Made by a program: the position numbers and the translations under genes
Assembly: GCA_029876055.1 (NCBI GenBank)
Contig: CM056875.1
Location: forward strand, 6,969,001-7,033,000
Direction: 5' to 3'
Length of the DNA: 64,000 bases
From: Madurella fahalii
Taxonomy: Eukaryota; Ascomycota; Sordariomycetes; Sordariales
In this document: one piece after another, positions 12,401 to 23,925 of the stretch
Numbering within the stretch: the stretch's first letter is position 1
Layout of the letters: every line of letters starts with the position of its first letter
The notes under the pieces: generated by a model
Databases searched by the model: none
Told to the model about the DNA's origin: nothing
The model's input: the letters and a program-made list of their open reading frames with translations, nothing else

Positions 12401-13658
12401 TTCCGAAATTAACGTCTGCTTTTCCATCGTGCAAGACAAGATGGAAGAAGCTCCTGTCTCGTTCTATGCTCCTTTTGTCGCCGCGTCTGAGATTAGCGAC
12501 GAGACAGTGGACAATCTTGACCAAAGCCTCAGCGACGCACGGCCCTTGGGCTCCAGCGTCAATGAGAAGCCGCGCAACCTCATACCGAAGCTTAGGAGCA
12601 ATATTGAGGGTTTGCGAGATGGCAAGGGTGAGGCTGGTAGGGGATGGTTTGAACTCGAGCAACTTTGCAACAACGTCTAGCTGCTCGGAACGGATTGCCT
12701 CGATTAGGGCAACTGCTTCGTACTGGCTTGGGGGCCTCCTGTGCCGCAGGATCGTGCCCAGCAGGTGGATTTGCCCCCGCTTGACTACCTGGACCAGGCC
12801 CTCGGTAATCAGACGCGTCGTTTCCGGCCCAGAGGAACCTGCCACCAGGCACAAGTGCAGGAGCGTGCAGTTCACAGCACTGTCTTTTTCTCCTATGAAA
12901 CCCTGAAGCGTCCCCACGGCAGCATCGAGTGACCGCGGCGAAGGCCGGACGGGCGCAGACAGGAGAATGGCGACGATGTCCGGGCGGGAGATTTCCACGG
13001 CTTTTACCAGCGCGATTGCATCTCCGTAGTTTACGTCTGCCCAGTGGTCGAGGAGCAGACGCAAAACATGCACCGACCGGTTCTCCACAGCAAGCCGAAG
13101 GCTTGTTGAACGGCAAGCTAGACAAGGCAGGTGATGGCCGGATAAAAGGACCCTGATGAGTTCGACGTTGTCGTTGAAGACGGCATTCTGAAAATCGTCG
13201 TGTAGCTGGACTGGACTTGCCCCGTGGTTGAGCAACGCGCGGAGAACAGCCAGATTGCCCCTGATTATTGCGTGGTGAAGAACACTGTCGAGATTCTCTT
13301 GGTCGGCGTAGGCAGCGACTATCTCGACGGTCTCGGGTCGGCACCGGAGCGTGGCTCGGAGGAGAACGTTGCTCCTCTCGCCCTGGTGGTTTCGCTGCGT
13401 GAACTTGTTCCAAGTGTTTGAGTTCCTCCGGCGGACAAAGTTGACGTCGGCCCCAAGGGCTAGCAGGGCCCTGACGACGCCGGCCGAACCGTCTGATTCA
13501 ATGACTTCGGCCAGCACTCTGTTCACCTCTCGGTAGGTGAACTCGTTGCCGGCTTGGGATGAAAAGCGGTGCCGAAGCCACGACAATGGCTGCCCATCGC
13601 GGTCCAGCGCTCGTTGGGCTTGGAGCAGTCGCGTTGCCTGCTTGGTCTCGTTCTCCAT
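9468..13658 (-). CDS. Large ankyrin super-repeat protein with C-terminal coiled coil
   Basis: Three exons (13658-12169, 12112-11019, 10969-9468) encode 1361 aa. Both introns (56 and 49 nt) have good donors and branch points (TGCTAAC, GCTGAC) but AAG acceptors. The N-terminal ~1000 residues are degenerate ankyrin units alternating in a longer period. Elements such as ADVNYGDAIAL..AV..IV..LL recur with PSPxSL..A and LLIDAGAQG..V..AL. More classical ankyrins follow (TPLLLAVKSGRRELVQLLLE; HSALFYASRAGSADIVSLLL). The last ~250 residues are extremely Arg/Glu/Gln-rich and predicted to be helical or coiled coil. No NACHT, NB-ARC or membrane segment is present. Such proteins are common in filamentous ascomycetes, sometimes as the C-terminal half of NLR-like receptors. 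A role in protein binding is inferred; the function is unknown. Confidence 0.8.
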
Positions 13659-14554
13659 GGTCCATGTCCCGGGCCCGAAACTCCGAATGTGGACTCGATG
13701 ACGAGAGACTCGAGGGTTGAAGATCCGCTACGACGGCTGACGAGCAAAAGAGGCTAGCGGAACATTTCAAGCGATTCACTTGACAGGAGTCGAGAGTGAG
13801 GCTGCAGCAGGTCGCACATTTGAAACGCTGTTGACTACGCTGCAGCGCTGCTTGGCTAGCACGTTATGCAGGGCGATGGGACTTCAGTGTCGCATCTTGG
13901 GGCCCAGCGGCGTGGATTGGCCGTTGCCCGCCTCTGGCTGCGTCGCCCGCACCTGCGGATGAGCTTCTGCCGCAGCATTCCATTGGCAGGACGGCGTGCA
14001 TCCAGGAGGATCCTGCTGCGTTGTGTTGGAGCGACCTTGGCGTTTTGCGCGTTGGTTGGCTCTCATGCTCCCAAGCTGTGTCAAATAGCCGCTGAACCGC
14101 TAGACCCGGAGCCAACCGCGGTAGCCGGTCGAATTGCCCGCGTCTACCGAGCCAGGAAAAGCGCGCTGGGTGGTCAGCTTTGAGACGACCAGACTGTACC
14201 GTTTCCGAAACCGATGCAGTCCCCTGCATCAGGGTGTCTTTTTATCTCTTTATTGCCGATATGTGACTGGGATCAGAAGCACCTTCGCCTCTTCCAGAAC
14301 GCCAGTTAACTGGGTTCGTACAGTACCGTACCTATAGTAGCACCTGGTAAGGCAGCAACTCACAAACCGAGGCGGGCATTTTGGAACTTTGCACTACTTT
14401 TTGCTCTTCTTTCTTTTCTCTTCGTTGTTTTTCAACAGATGCAGCTACCTCCCTCTTAACACAGCCTCTCGACCTCGACCGACGCGTTTTGACAATTGCC
14501 TTGGCCTCTGCATCACACCACAAGCTCGGGGAACTCTTGCTACCGGTGGCAAGC
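13659..14554. other. Intergenic between ankyrin gene start and MFS gene end
   Basis: About 0.9 kb holding the ankyrin-gene promoter and the 3' end of the transporter transcript. I searched it for a NACHT-type exon that might extend the ankyrin gene upstream and found none. Confidence 0.45.
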
Positions 14555-16421
14555 TTACTTGGTGCTCCGGAGCCCCGTTGCTCTGGCCAAAAGTGCGGTG
14601 CACACCGCGACAGCAGCGACCCCTGTCGACATTGCAAATGAGTAGCGGAGGCCCTCGTAGTAAACGAGCCGCGCTTTAAGCTGCACGTCCGGTGGGAGGG
14701 TCTTGATGGCAGACACGGAATGTCGGATCTCGTCAATAACCTGTATTCATCCGAGCGGTAAGCATCGCGCACATCTCCAGTTTTGCACATCGCCCGACTC
14801 GTCAAAGGAACAGGGCGTACTCTCCATTTGTCTGCTATCTCGCCCACGGCATCCGGTAGCCGGACGCTGAGCGTAGTCTGCACAACGGCAGATGTGATTG
14901 CAACGCCGTAGACAGTCCCCAGCGAGCGAATCAGGTAGACCGTAGACGCTGAAACAGCGTGATCTGCGGACAGCCCGGTGAGCAACTCCACGGCTTCGGA
15001 TCATTCTCGTCCCTGTCCTTACCTGCATGATCAAACGCGGCAAGTGACGTAAACAGGATGCCGGGATACACTATCCCTTGGCCCAAGTTCGCCGGGAAGA
15101 TGCACACGTTGTACTTCCACGTCGAGTCCTCGAAGCCAAGAGATGCCACCAACGCGTTACCGAAGACCATGAGGATGGCCCCCAACCGCACAAGCGTTAG
15201 CAGCTTTCCCCACCTCGACATTACGACGCCTGCGACGAGACCCCCAATTGGCGTTGCCAACGAAGGAATCGCTAGCCGGGCGCCTGCAGTTGTCGCCGAA
15301 TCAAGCAGGACGACTTGGAAGAAGAGGGGAAGGTTGAAAAGGTACTGATGAACCGAGTAAGCGCTTGCTGCGGCGGGCATAGCGCCAGGCCAGTAAAAGT
15401 ACTCACTGCATATGCAGACAGCCCGACACAGATATTAGAGAACTGAATCAGCAACGGCAGGCTTCCGCGGAGCATGCGCAGTGGAATGATGGGGATGGCG
15501 CGGGTCTTTGCTTCCACCACCAAGAAGAGGACAAGGAGAAGGACACTTCCGACGAGCGACGTGACCACCCACGGATTGCTCCATGGAACCTCATTGCCGC
15601 CAAGGCTGAGGCCAACAAGTTGGGCGGAGATGGCAGTCACTAACAGTAATGCGCCAATGAAGTCGACCCTGGCCCACGTATCCCCGAAGCTCGGGTTCAA
15701 GCCAAACCCTCCTTGCGGATTCTTTATGACCAATGCTCCAGTGAAAAGCGCAAAGGCAGATATCGGGACTTGGAGGAGGAAGCACCACCTCCAGCCAACG
15801 CCGTCGGCGATTGATCCGCCAAAGGAAGCGCCGCAGATGGCACCAAAACCAAACATGCCGTTCTGCAACGCCTGGTACATGCCACGCTTCCGAAACGGGA
15901 TCATATCCGAGTTTACGATGGTTGCTTTGCAGCTTAATTAGTTACGTTTTCAATCTCTTCGAGCACTCTGGAGATAATTAGCACATACCCATCGTCATTA
16001 ACCCGCCGCCGCCGAAACCGGTCAACGCACGCATGCAGTTTAGCAGGACAATTTCATTCGCAATACCACAGCCAAGGCAACCAAGGCCAAACGTGATGCT
16101 CGAAATAAAGAAGCAAATCCGGCGTCCGAAAATGTCTGATACCCGGCCATATAGAGGCTGGAACGCGGTACTCGTGACAAGATACGACGTCGTCAGCCAC
16201 GACGCCGTGTTGGCGGAATTGAACTCGGAGCTAATCACGGCATATGTCGCCGCCGTGATGGTGCCGTCAAAGCCGTATAGAAAGACATTGGACATGATGG
16301 CCACTTGGATCCAAAAGAAGCCCCGTGGCGGTTTCCATGAGTCCTCCTCGGGCGCTTGGAGAAGCGGCTGGTCTTCTCGCGGCGCCCGTTGGTCGGTGCC
16401 CCTAACCTCTGATGAAGTCAT
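14555..16421 (-). CDS. MFS transporter, Fnx1/Vba type (DHA2, 14 TM)
   Basis: Five exons (16421-15989, 15924-15407, 15344-15023, 14963-14821, 14740-14555) give 533 aa with matching phases. The last exon lies in a different frame from the long open frame that overlaps it. Conserved features are the hydrophilic N-terminus, FLYGFDGTI in TM1, the loop motif GRVSDIFGRR after TM2, GFGGGGLMTM in TM4-5, then FRKRGMYQALQN and GWRWCFLLQVPI. These match the multidrug-resistance/vacuolar basic amino acid transporter branch, whose members export drugs or load Lys/Arg/His into the vacuole by proton antiport. It ends with a final TM and RSTK. Intron 1 uses an AAG acceptor. The family is firm; the substrate is inferred from the Fnx1-like motifs. 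Confidence 0.88.
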
Positions 16422-17668
16422 CGTCCGGATGTGGTGAGTCCCAGATTACTTGGTTAGAGAAAATTGAATGCAATGGAAGTGAGATCGTATCCTGTTCAAA
16501 AAGAGCGATTGTCAATAATAGAGGAAAATTGCGATTGTCGCATTGCCGATGTGGACAGGGATATGGATATCCGCTAACGACATAGCTCTGATACAGCGAT
16601 ATCTCTTCCCCCTGAGTCCACCTCAGCGCGCGGTCCGACTTCACTAACTGGGAATGGGGTCCGCCAGGCTACCTCCGGTCCCGGAACCTTCCCCGCAGAG
16701 TATTCACCCAAACAATACGGGGAATCTGATGCCCGCAGGGCACCCTGCATTAGGTCTCTGATATCTGCCAACTCGGCGCCGACAGGATCATCAGTCACAA
16801 TAGGGGGCTACGATGGTGGATCGACGCGTTCCGCCTGAACCTTTGCGGTTCACCAGTGAAGACGAGGTAAGGCGCCTGTCCGGCACGTTCACATTTTCAT
16901 CATCCCGAATTGCAACCTCTCTAGTATTGTAGGGTGTCCGAACTGATTGATGGCTAGCGGATCGTGCCCGTAGGTTGGCTCAAAAGTTATCGGGTAGGTA
17001 ACCAGCCAGATCTCGCGTTACATTGACGCAAGCTACCGTAGTTCATAAATCAGGAAGCACGGAAGGGTATCACGGCAACAGCAGGCTTGAATTAGATACT
17101 CTGAAGCCAAGGTGAGACATTGTATCCATTCTATTTACCACGACTTTGCCTTCCGAACTTACTACCTGGGATCTCTCCAAACTACTGTCAGCTTTCAAAA
17201 GGGAGTGCCGTCAGGGGCCCCACCTCTGATGGGAGGAATATCGAACACATGGCTGATAAGCGTAGAAAAGTACTACGGATGTCTAGTCAAAGCAAAATGG
17301 GTGTTGGGGTTGATGTGTTTCCAGTTGGAGCGAGAATTGGAAGCCCGAAGGCCGAGAAACAAAGTATGCCGTTGAGAAGGGTTACGCCACGAGTCAAAAA
17401 ATAGTTATGAAATTGGACAATGGTAGTTTATTTTGCTCGCCTCAGGACAATTGCATTGTATGAAGTGTACATAATATTTCGGTTGCCGCACCTTGTGCGA
17501 TAAACACCAGAAAAAGAGCTAAAGAGTGGGCGTTCAATTGAGAGTACATTCATTCTTCGCCCCGAAAAGAAATTCGTGAAAACAATTAACTAGGTACATG
17601 TACCAGGAGCTGCAGTAGCTGCCGTAGTAACTATCCCTCCGAGCACCCCACACGGCATGTCTAATACA
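16422..17668. other. Intergenic between transporter start and LPMO stop
   Basis: About 1.25 kb with no supportable gene. It probably includes the transporter promoter and the LPMO 3' region. Confidence 0.45.
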
Positions 17669-18697
17669 TTAGACCAAGAGATGATACCCAAAGATCAGCA
17701 CCGCACCCGCAGAGAGCGTGAGACGCTCTGGATAGGACGCCTGAGGCGCCACTGACTGAAACCATTCCGGCCAGTCATTTCCGGGAGTCCACGATCCGGG
17801 TCCCCTTCCTGTACCTTCGGGCACACTAGTGGGTGTCGCAGTCGGTTGATGGGCTCTCTGGCAATCTGGTAAGTTTGGTGATGCCGAAGTAGGGGAAGGA
17901 TGCTCACCTGGGGAGCTCCCACTGGATCCATCGCCATATTCGGCACCATCGTTCCCAGCGCCATCCCCTGAGCCAGAACCGGAGCCGGTACTACCATCGT
18001 CACCGCCTGTAGAAGGAGCAGCGGCAGCGCCGCAGTTCCCTACGGGCGGCACAACGTTCCCATTGGAATTGACGTCGGGGCCGGGCTGAGGGAACTTGAG
18101 ATCCTTCGACTCGATCGTCGTGCAGCCGTTCCCAACGTTCGCCTTGAGCACGGTCGGCCTGTTGGCAAACGACACCTTTTCAGCGCTGCTACCGGCCCCG
18201 CCGACGATATCGACAACGGCACAATTCATGTACATCTCGCGGTTCCCCAGGTTGTTGAACCACGTCCAGGCAAAAATGGCGCCGTCAGCGGCAGGTACGT
18301 CGCTCGGCACCCGGAAGTTGAAGGACGATTCCGACGGGCCGGGACACCCGCCCTCGTAACTGTGCAGGACGTGGAAGGTCTTGCCCCCATCAACTGACAG
18401 CGCGGCCTGGCAGGAGCCGCCGTTGTGGCTGGCGCCGCCGGAGATGGTAAAGTTGTACGAGCCGCCTGCGTTCCAAGAGGCCACCGACTTGCCCTGCGGC
18501 GTGCCCAGCAGGGAAAGGTATCCTTTGCAGGGGTAGTTGCTGCCGTCGGCACTCAGTGGCGAGGTGATGCTGTAATCTATATCGAAACCCGAGTTGGGGT
18601 TGTACTTCGACCTGAGGGGCGCCGGATAAGTCATCGTCATGTGCCCCGACGAGCACACGGCGAAAGCCATGGTGGAGAGGATGTGGAAGGTCTTCAT
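17669..18697 (-). CDS. AA11-family lytic polysaccharide monooxygenase (chitin-type)
   Basis: Single exon, 342 aa. A signal peptide (residues 1-18) is followed directly by His19 (HMTMTYPAP), the first residue of the histidine brace. His91 (GGASHNGGSC) is the second brace histidine and Tyr156 (REMYMNC) the likely axial residue. Cys pairs are at SNYPCKGY, GSCQAA, GGCPGP and YMNCAV. AA11 enzymes are copper oxidases that break beta-1,4 bonds in chitin using O2 or H2O2. After the ~220-residue catalytic domain comes a long Gly/Ser/Asp/Pro-rich linker. It ends in a hydrophobic tail (LTLSAGAVLIFGYHLLV) that resembles a GPI-attachment signal, so the enzyme may be tethered to the membrane or wall. A TATTTAAA lies about 90 bp upstream of the ATG. 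Family assignment is strong; the anchoring is inference. Confidence 0.88.
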   Translation of the reverse strand: MKTFHILSTMAFAVCSSGHMTMTYPAPLRSKYNPNSGFDIDYSITSPLSADGSNYPCKGYLSLLGTPQGKSVASWNAGGSYNFTISGGASHNGGSCQAALSVDGGKTFHVLHSYEGGCPGPSESSFNFRVPSDVPAADGAIFAWTWFNNLGNREMYMNCAVVDIVGGAGSSAEKVSFANRPTVLKANVGNGCTTIESKDLKFPQPGPDVNSNGNVVPPVGNCGAAAAPSTGGDDGSTGSGSGSGDGAGNDGAEYGDGSSGSSPGEHPSPTSASPNLPDCQRAHQPTATPTSVPEGTGRGPGSWTPGNDWPEWFQSVAPQASYPERLTLSAGAVLIFGYHLLV

Positions 18698-20154
18698 GAT
18701 GGCTGCCGTCGGCCGCTGGAAGCTGTGTGTTGACGGAAGTGGAGGGAATGATGGTCTGGCTGCGCAATAGCATGGCTACTACTGGGGGTTTTAAATACTC
18801 TTGTACTTGGTTGAACAGAGAGTTACCTGCCAACAATTCTTTGTTGCCACGTGCAAGAAGAGTAGTTTGTACCAGCCTCAGCAAGTGATTGTTTTAACAA
18901 CAGACCAAAACTAAGATGGGCTGGGCTGGGCTCCTTCATTGAGTCATGGCGCTGGGTTCACAAAACACTTGTAATCACACAGGGATGAGTATGGAATTTA
19001 GCAACCCATTCACTGAAACTTTCCGTCCTTAACAAAGGTCGACAAAAAGTTGGCGTATTGGAAGGCTTTCAGTCTGGAATTTTGTGTTATCACATCCAGC
19101 TGAACAGCTACTGAGCATGGGTTACAGTTTTCTGCTGTTGCGCCTACTGATTTTTTTTTTTTTCTTTTTTTTTTGGTGAACACCACTTGGAAGAGGCAAC
19201 TGGATTACACTACAACTTCAAACGGAGAGAGAAGTGAAACGATCTACATCTCCATTCCACCTCTGGAGTGTAAGGAGGTCCCCAAGAAACTAGGGCGGCA
19301 GGGCCGCCCCACCGTTGTGTATCCCTACACCAGGTATCGGCCACATACCTTGAGGTGGCAGTTGACCCCCTGTGTGTTCCATGCTACCGCCCCTGTTGAC
19401 CAGCCACCCATACTGCGCAACCGCCATGTCTCACTTGCTTCCTCCTCCATCCGCTACCTTATGTGCGCACATGTGGCGTTTTGGATTAGCGCGACCCCCG
19501 TGCTCTGGATTACAATGCCGGCGAAAGAAGCTTTGCCCCGGTATCACCCCGGCCGGGCCGTGCTCCGTGTGAAGTGCGGTGCAGACGAGACGCACCTCGC
19601 ACCGGACAGCGAGCTAGCTCGGGGTCGGGATTGCAACTCATGGAGAGTTTAATCTGTCAGCAAGTCCGGAACTGCGGTTCTAATAGCTAGCCTGAGCGCT
19701 CACATCACGCCTGCACAAATATAGGCCAGCTTAGGCTACCATCAAGATAACGGTCTCAATCCCGCAATGATAAAATAAAACTGGGCATACTCAGTACGCT
19801 TGGCCAATATCCCAATTGCATTTAACTTTCCCTATGTTTGGTTGAGTTTCCCAAAACCAGTAATGGTGTTGTTGGGGAAGGATTGGCAGCTACGGAAGAG
19901 CAATCAACCCTAACCCGCTCATCTTAATCCCAACTCAGTGCTCACGTGAGCCATACGCTTCAGCCCGTTTAACTCGCGAGCACACCGCCATTCCATGTTC
20001 GGCTAGCGTCTGCCCCGCTGCTCGGCAGGCCTTCCCGGGGCACCCTCAACTTCGTCATAGGGAAGCCTGCGAAGGCCGAAATCTCAGCTCCGCCTGTGCT
20101 TGCGCTGTGTTCTGGCACGAAGATAAGGAAGTGCGGATGAGCTGACCAGTCGCC
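18698..20154. other. Divergent intergenic region, LPMO / GTR1
   Basis: About 1.45 kb between divergent starts. It contains a T-rich homopolymer near 19150-19174 and an ACCCTAACCC motif near 19908. A 159-codon open frame at 19173-19652 has no ATG-supported homology and reads like noise. Confidence 0.45.
18788..18797 (-). promoter_or_regulatory. TATA-like element of the LPMO gene
   Basis: TATTTAAAA on the minus strand, about 90 bp before the LPMO start codon, a usual spacing for a fungal TATA box. Recognised by sequence only. Confidence 0.4.
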
Positions 20155-21531
20155 ATGTCCGATTTGGAGACGACGGGCACCCCGTCCGCGGCAGCGCCAG
20201 GGACCATGGCCGATTCGGCGGGTCCCGCTGCTCAACATGCCCAGCTCAAGAAGGTCAAGAAGCAAAAGGTGTTGCTTATGGGCAAGAGCGGTTCCGGAAA
20301 ATCGAGCATGCGAAGCATAATATTCAGCAATTACCTTGCTCGAGACACCCGGAGATTGTGAGTCTTTATAGCGCACTTTTACGGGACGGACTTAGCATGC
20401 TGACTACGGCTCCTTCCACTTCTTCCCCTCCAAAAAAGAGGCGCCACCATCGACATAGATCTGTCCCACGTTAAGTTCCTGGGCAATCTCACGTTGAACC
20501 TCTGGGATTGCGGCGGCCAGGAGGCCTTCATGGAGAACTACCTCTCTCAACAACGGGCCCACGTCTTCAGCAACGTCGGTGTGCTCATCTACGTCTTTGA
20601 CATTGAGAGCCGCGACGTCGAGCGCGACCTGGCGACCTACGTCAACATCATCAGCGCCCTTGTCCAGTACTCCCGCGAAGCCAAGGTCTTTGTCCTGATC
20701 CACAAGATGGACCTCATTCAGCCCATCACGCGCGAGGACGTCTTTGACCACCGCGCCGCCCTCGTCCGGCGCAAAACGGCCGAGGCGGTAGCCATCATGC
20801 ACAAAGCCAAGCCCGAGCTGCTCCTCCTCCAACAGTCACAGCAACAGCAGCAGCAGCAGCAGTCGCAACCGACCACCGGCTCGGCCGCCGCGCCGGACCT
20901 GGACATCGACCTCCAGCTCTTCGCGACGTCGATCTGGGACCAGTCGCTGTACAAGGCGTGGGCGTCCATCATCCACGACCTGGTGCCGAACCTGGCCGTG
21001 ATCGAGACGCAGCTGGCCAGCCTCGGGGTGGCGATCGACGCCGACGAGATCCTGCTCTTCGAGCGGACCAGCTTCCTGGTGGTGTCGCGGTGGACCAGCC
21101 GCGAGGGCGACCGCAACCCGTACGGGGACCGCTTCGAGCGCATGAGCAACATCCTCAAGAGCTGGAAGCACACGTGCTCCAAGTACACGGGCACCCCGCG
21201 CAACGCCGAGCAGTTCTCCGACTTTGAGTACAAGATGGGCGCCACCTTCAGCATGTTCGCCACAAAGTTCACCACAAACACCTACATCCTCGTCTGCATG
21301 CCCCCCGGCGAGGCGAGGTTCAACAGCGCAAAGCTCAACGTGGCGGCCGCCCGGCCGTGGTTCAAGTTCCTTGACGGTCCTGTCGTGGCCGGCGCTGCTC
21401 TCCCCGGTACTGGTGCCGGTGCCTCCGGCGGGGGTGGTGGTGGAACTGGTGGCGGGATGGGCTCGTCGCAAATGCTCGTTGGAACTCCGGGGTATAGCGG
21501 CGAATCGGGTATGGGGCAATCTGATAGTTGA
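20155..21531 (+). CDS. gtr1: Rag-family GTPase Gtr1 (EGO/TORC1 signalling)
   Basis: Two exons (20155-20357 and 20439-21531) around an 81-nt intron with an AAG acceptor encode 431 aa. The G domain shows the P-loop GKSGSGKSS (residues 43-51), switch region TIDIDLSHV, G3 WDCGGQ and a G4-like HKMD, then SIWDQSLYKAWASI, characteristic of RagA/B-Gtr1. The C-terminal roadblock-type domain follows (FERTSFLVVSRW). Gtr1 forms a heterodimer with Gtr2 on the vacuole and relays amino-acid sufficiency to TORC1. There are two oddities. A glutamine tract (about Q12 with interruptions) is inserted just before the SIWD motif, and the C-terminus carries a Gly-rich, probably disordered tail. A second ATG at residue 18 could also be used. 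The assignment is very secure. Confidence 0.95.
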
Positions 21532-21951
21532 TGATAGAACGGTCAGCGGCTTACATGGATGGGTGGGCGAGGAGGGTATGATACCCGCGGCAGGGGGCGT
21601 TTACAGGCGTTCAAAAAGGGCGGGCGGATACAAGGAGCATTGTGGATCTTTTAGAATCCCCAAATGTAGTGATGCGATAGCCATGGCGGTTCTGAAACTG
21701 GATCAGAGAGATCCGGGCAAGCTTGTGGCGGTCACAATGGACATCCTGACTGAGAATATGGCAATTCATTTTTAGCAGTCATAAATAGCCTCAGTGCTAT
21801 CATCTCGTCTATGGTTGGGAACCGAGCCCAGCGAGACGAGTTGTGGAAGGCCATCCTGTCTATTGTTCATGAGCCCCATACCATCCCAACGCCGATCGTC
21901 AATAGGCCCCAAACCGTGTCATAACAAGCCCAGACCGTCGACGGCAGCACC
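21532..21951. other. Convergent intergenic spacer, GTR1 / SHP1
   Basis: A 420-bp spacer between two stop codons on facing strands. It should hold both 3' UTRs. No gene-like frame is seen. Confidence 0.5.
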
Positions 21952-23299
21952 TTATCTCCACTTGACCACAGCGGTCCCGCCCCGCTTGAACTCGGCCATC
22001 TCACCCAATACCAATCCCTTGTCTTCGTGCTCCTTGTTCGGGAACGTAGTTGAGAGCACCCACTCCCGGCTGCTGATCGCGGGAGAGGCGCGCTGGATGA
22101 AGTCATAGACATCGCCAACCGTCTGGGTCGTGTTGAAGCGCGCGGGAAGACGTGTGCCATCAGGCAGCTGTATGCGGAGCATCAACGTCGGCTGTGATTC
22201 GTCCACACCAGTCGAGGCACCCTGGCTCGAGCTAGTGGTTGTAGAGGTGGTGGTGGCCGCCGGCGGCGCGACAGGGGCGGTCTCGCCTGGAACCGGGCTT
22301 CCCAGCCGCCGGCCCTCGCCGCCGAATGGGCGGTATACCTTGGGGAGAGGGCGATAATTCTCGTTGTGTTGCTGCAGCTTGACATCCACCCGTTGATCAA
22401 GCCTGACGTTCATAAGGTGGATTGGCGCTCGTCCTTCTCTAATCATCTGCAAATCGGCCCGGTTAGTGGGGTCGTCGAAGCGCCGCAGCTCGCCGTCGTC
22501 AATGCTGAAACCATCATTCCAAATGTGTAGAATCCGCTCTTGCACTGGGCCTTCGTTGGAGACGGTCGGTATGGGGCTGCCTCGGGGGTCGGGGATCCGG
22601 CGACTCTCAACGCCATCTCCGCCGAGTGTCTGGCCGGCTCCGTGAAAGCGGGATCTCGAGGGACCAGCTTCGGAGGCTTCAGGTTCCCGCGCATTGCTTT
22701 TGCCACGCATTGTCAGTTAGTCGGTCTGCGGAAAACAGGCAGCGGCAAGACCTACGCTCGGGCCTTGGCCACAATGTCGCCAATCAATTTCCTGGGGTCA
22801 TGGGAGCGTTGGGCAGGGTCCTGGACAGCCAGACCCGACTTCTCTCCTCCAGCAAACAAGTCCCGGGGGCCGCGGCGCTCGTCATCGTCGTAGTCGTCGT
22901 CATCATCGTCATCGTCATCGTCGTGGCTGTGGCCGCCGCCTAGAGAACTCAGAGTCGCCAACCCAGTCCGTTTTTGCGGTTTCTTGGCTGTCGACGACGA
23001 GGAAGGGCCGGCATACTCGGGCGCGGGGCGGCCATCTAAGGTCCGTGGACCGGTGTATTCCGGGGCTGGAGCAGCACCTGAGGCTTGTGATGCGGGTGCC
23101 TCATCCATGTCTGTGTAGTATGATGTTACGGCAGCATCAATATCCCACTGGCTTGCGCCGAGGTATTCGGTGGCCTGGAGCGGGTTAGACGGTCTCCGAG
23201 AGCAAAGGGTATGCAGATGGAGGGGCGAAGTAGTACCTGTTGTGTTGAAGCGCCCGTCAACTCACAGAAGTTGCTGATGAGCGTATCGTGGTCCGCCAT
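21952..23299 (-). CDS. shp1: UBX/SEP-domain Cdc48 adaptor (Shp1/p47)
   Basis: Three exons (23299-23237, 23174-22756, 22696-21952) encode 408 aa. The N-terminal UBA domain starts MADHDTLISNFCELTGAS and runs through the first intron (ATEYLGASQWDIDAAV). A low-complexity linker with an Asp run encoded by CGT/CAT-type repeats (about 22877-22925) follows. Next come GPRDLFAGGEKSGLAV, the SEP domain (WNDGFSIDDGELRRFDD...APIHLMNVRLDQRVDVKL) and the C-terminal UBX domain (LMLRIQLPDGTRLPARFN...REWVLSTTFPNKE). This is the p47/Shp1 architecture. The protein is an adaptor that links Cdc48/p97 to ubiquitinated substrates, membrane fusion and protein phosphatase 1 regulation. Intron 2 has branch point GACTAAC and an AAG acceptor. 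The assignment is very secure. Confidence 0.94.
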
Positions 23300-23925
23300 T
23301 TTGCAATTGGATGGGAGACTCTACAGAAGCGAAATTGCACTGGAAGCGAGTATCGACTAGAGTTGCAAGTGGAATGGATGGAAGAAGGAAACGGTGAACT
23401 CATGGGGCACTTTGGATCAGGCAGCTCAGGGCGACGTGCACCTGCACCACAGTGGGCGGAAGCTGCCCCGCGTCACTGACAGCAGCCCGCCCCACTAAGC
23501 CAGTGCACTTATGTAATCTGTCTTGGTACCTCAGCCACCTCAGGTGAGCTAAGGTATTCAAGTCGAATAAAAAGGACAAGGCTGTAGCAACTCCACTCAA
23601 ACCTTGGTAATCCAGTTAGAGCCCTCCTTGTGCTCTCAGTTCAATTCTCGCTAAAAGTCAAGCTAGCTTCCCCTCCTAGCTGCGATACGCCTTCGCCATC
23701 CCAAGTTTCTGCCGTCATTCCTCGCCTGCCGGTCTCGGCGAGTCCGGATCAATCTCTCACCGACCTCCGGATCTACCTAGTTGCAGGCAAGGGCTTGGAG
23801 CTACCTTACCAGGGCAATTCCGGTTTCCTTCGGTCGGCCGATTTGCGACGACGTGCGTTCCCTTGGATCTTCGCTCATCGGCATACCGAATTTACGGCAA
23901 CATCCTCACCCGAGCCCCTTGCATC

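Noticed and set aside
14332..14820. Continuation of the long minus-strand open frame as the transporter C-terminus
   Set aside because: Its residues after KWR are not transporter-like. An 80-nt intron leads instead to a conserved final exon with a TM segment ending at 14555.
19173..19652. 159-codon plus-strand frame in the LPMO/GTR1 spacer
   Set aside because: No recognisable domain, odd composition, and it lies in a divergent promoter region.
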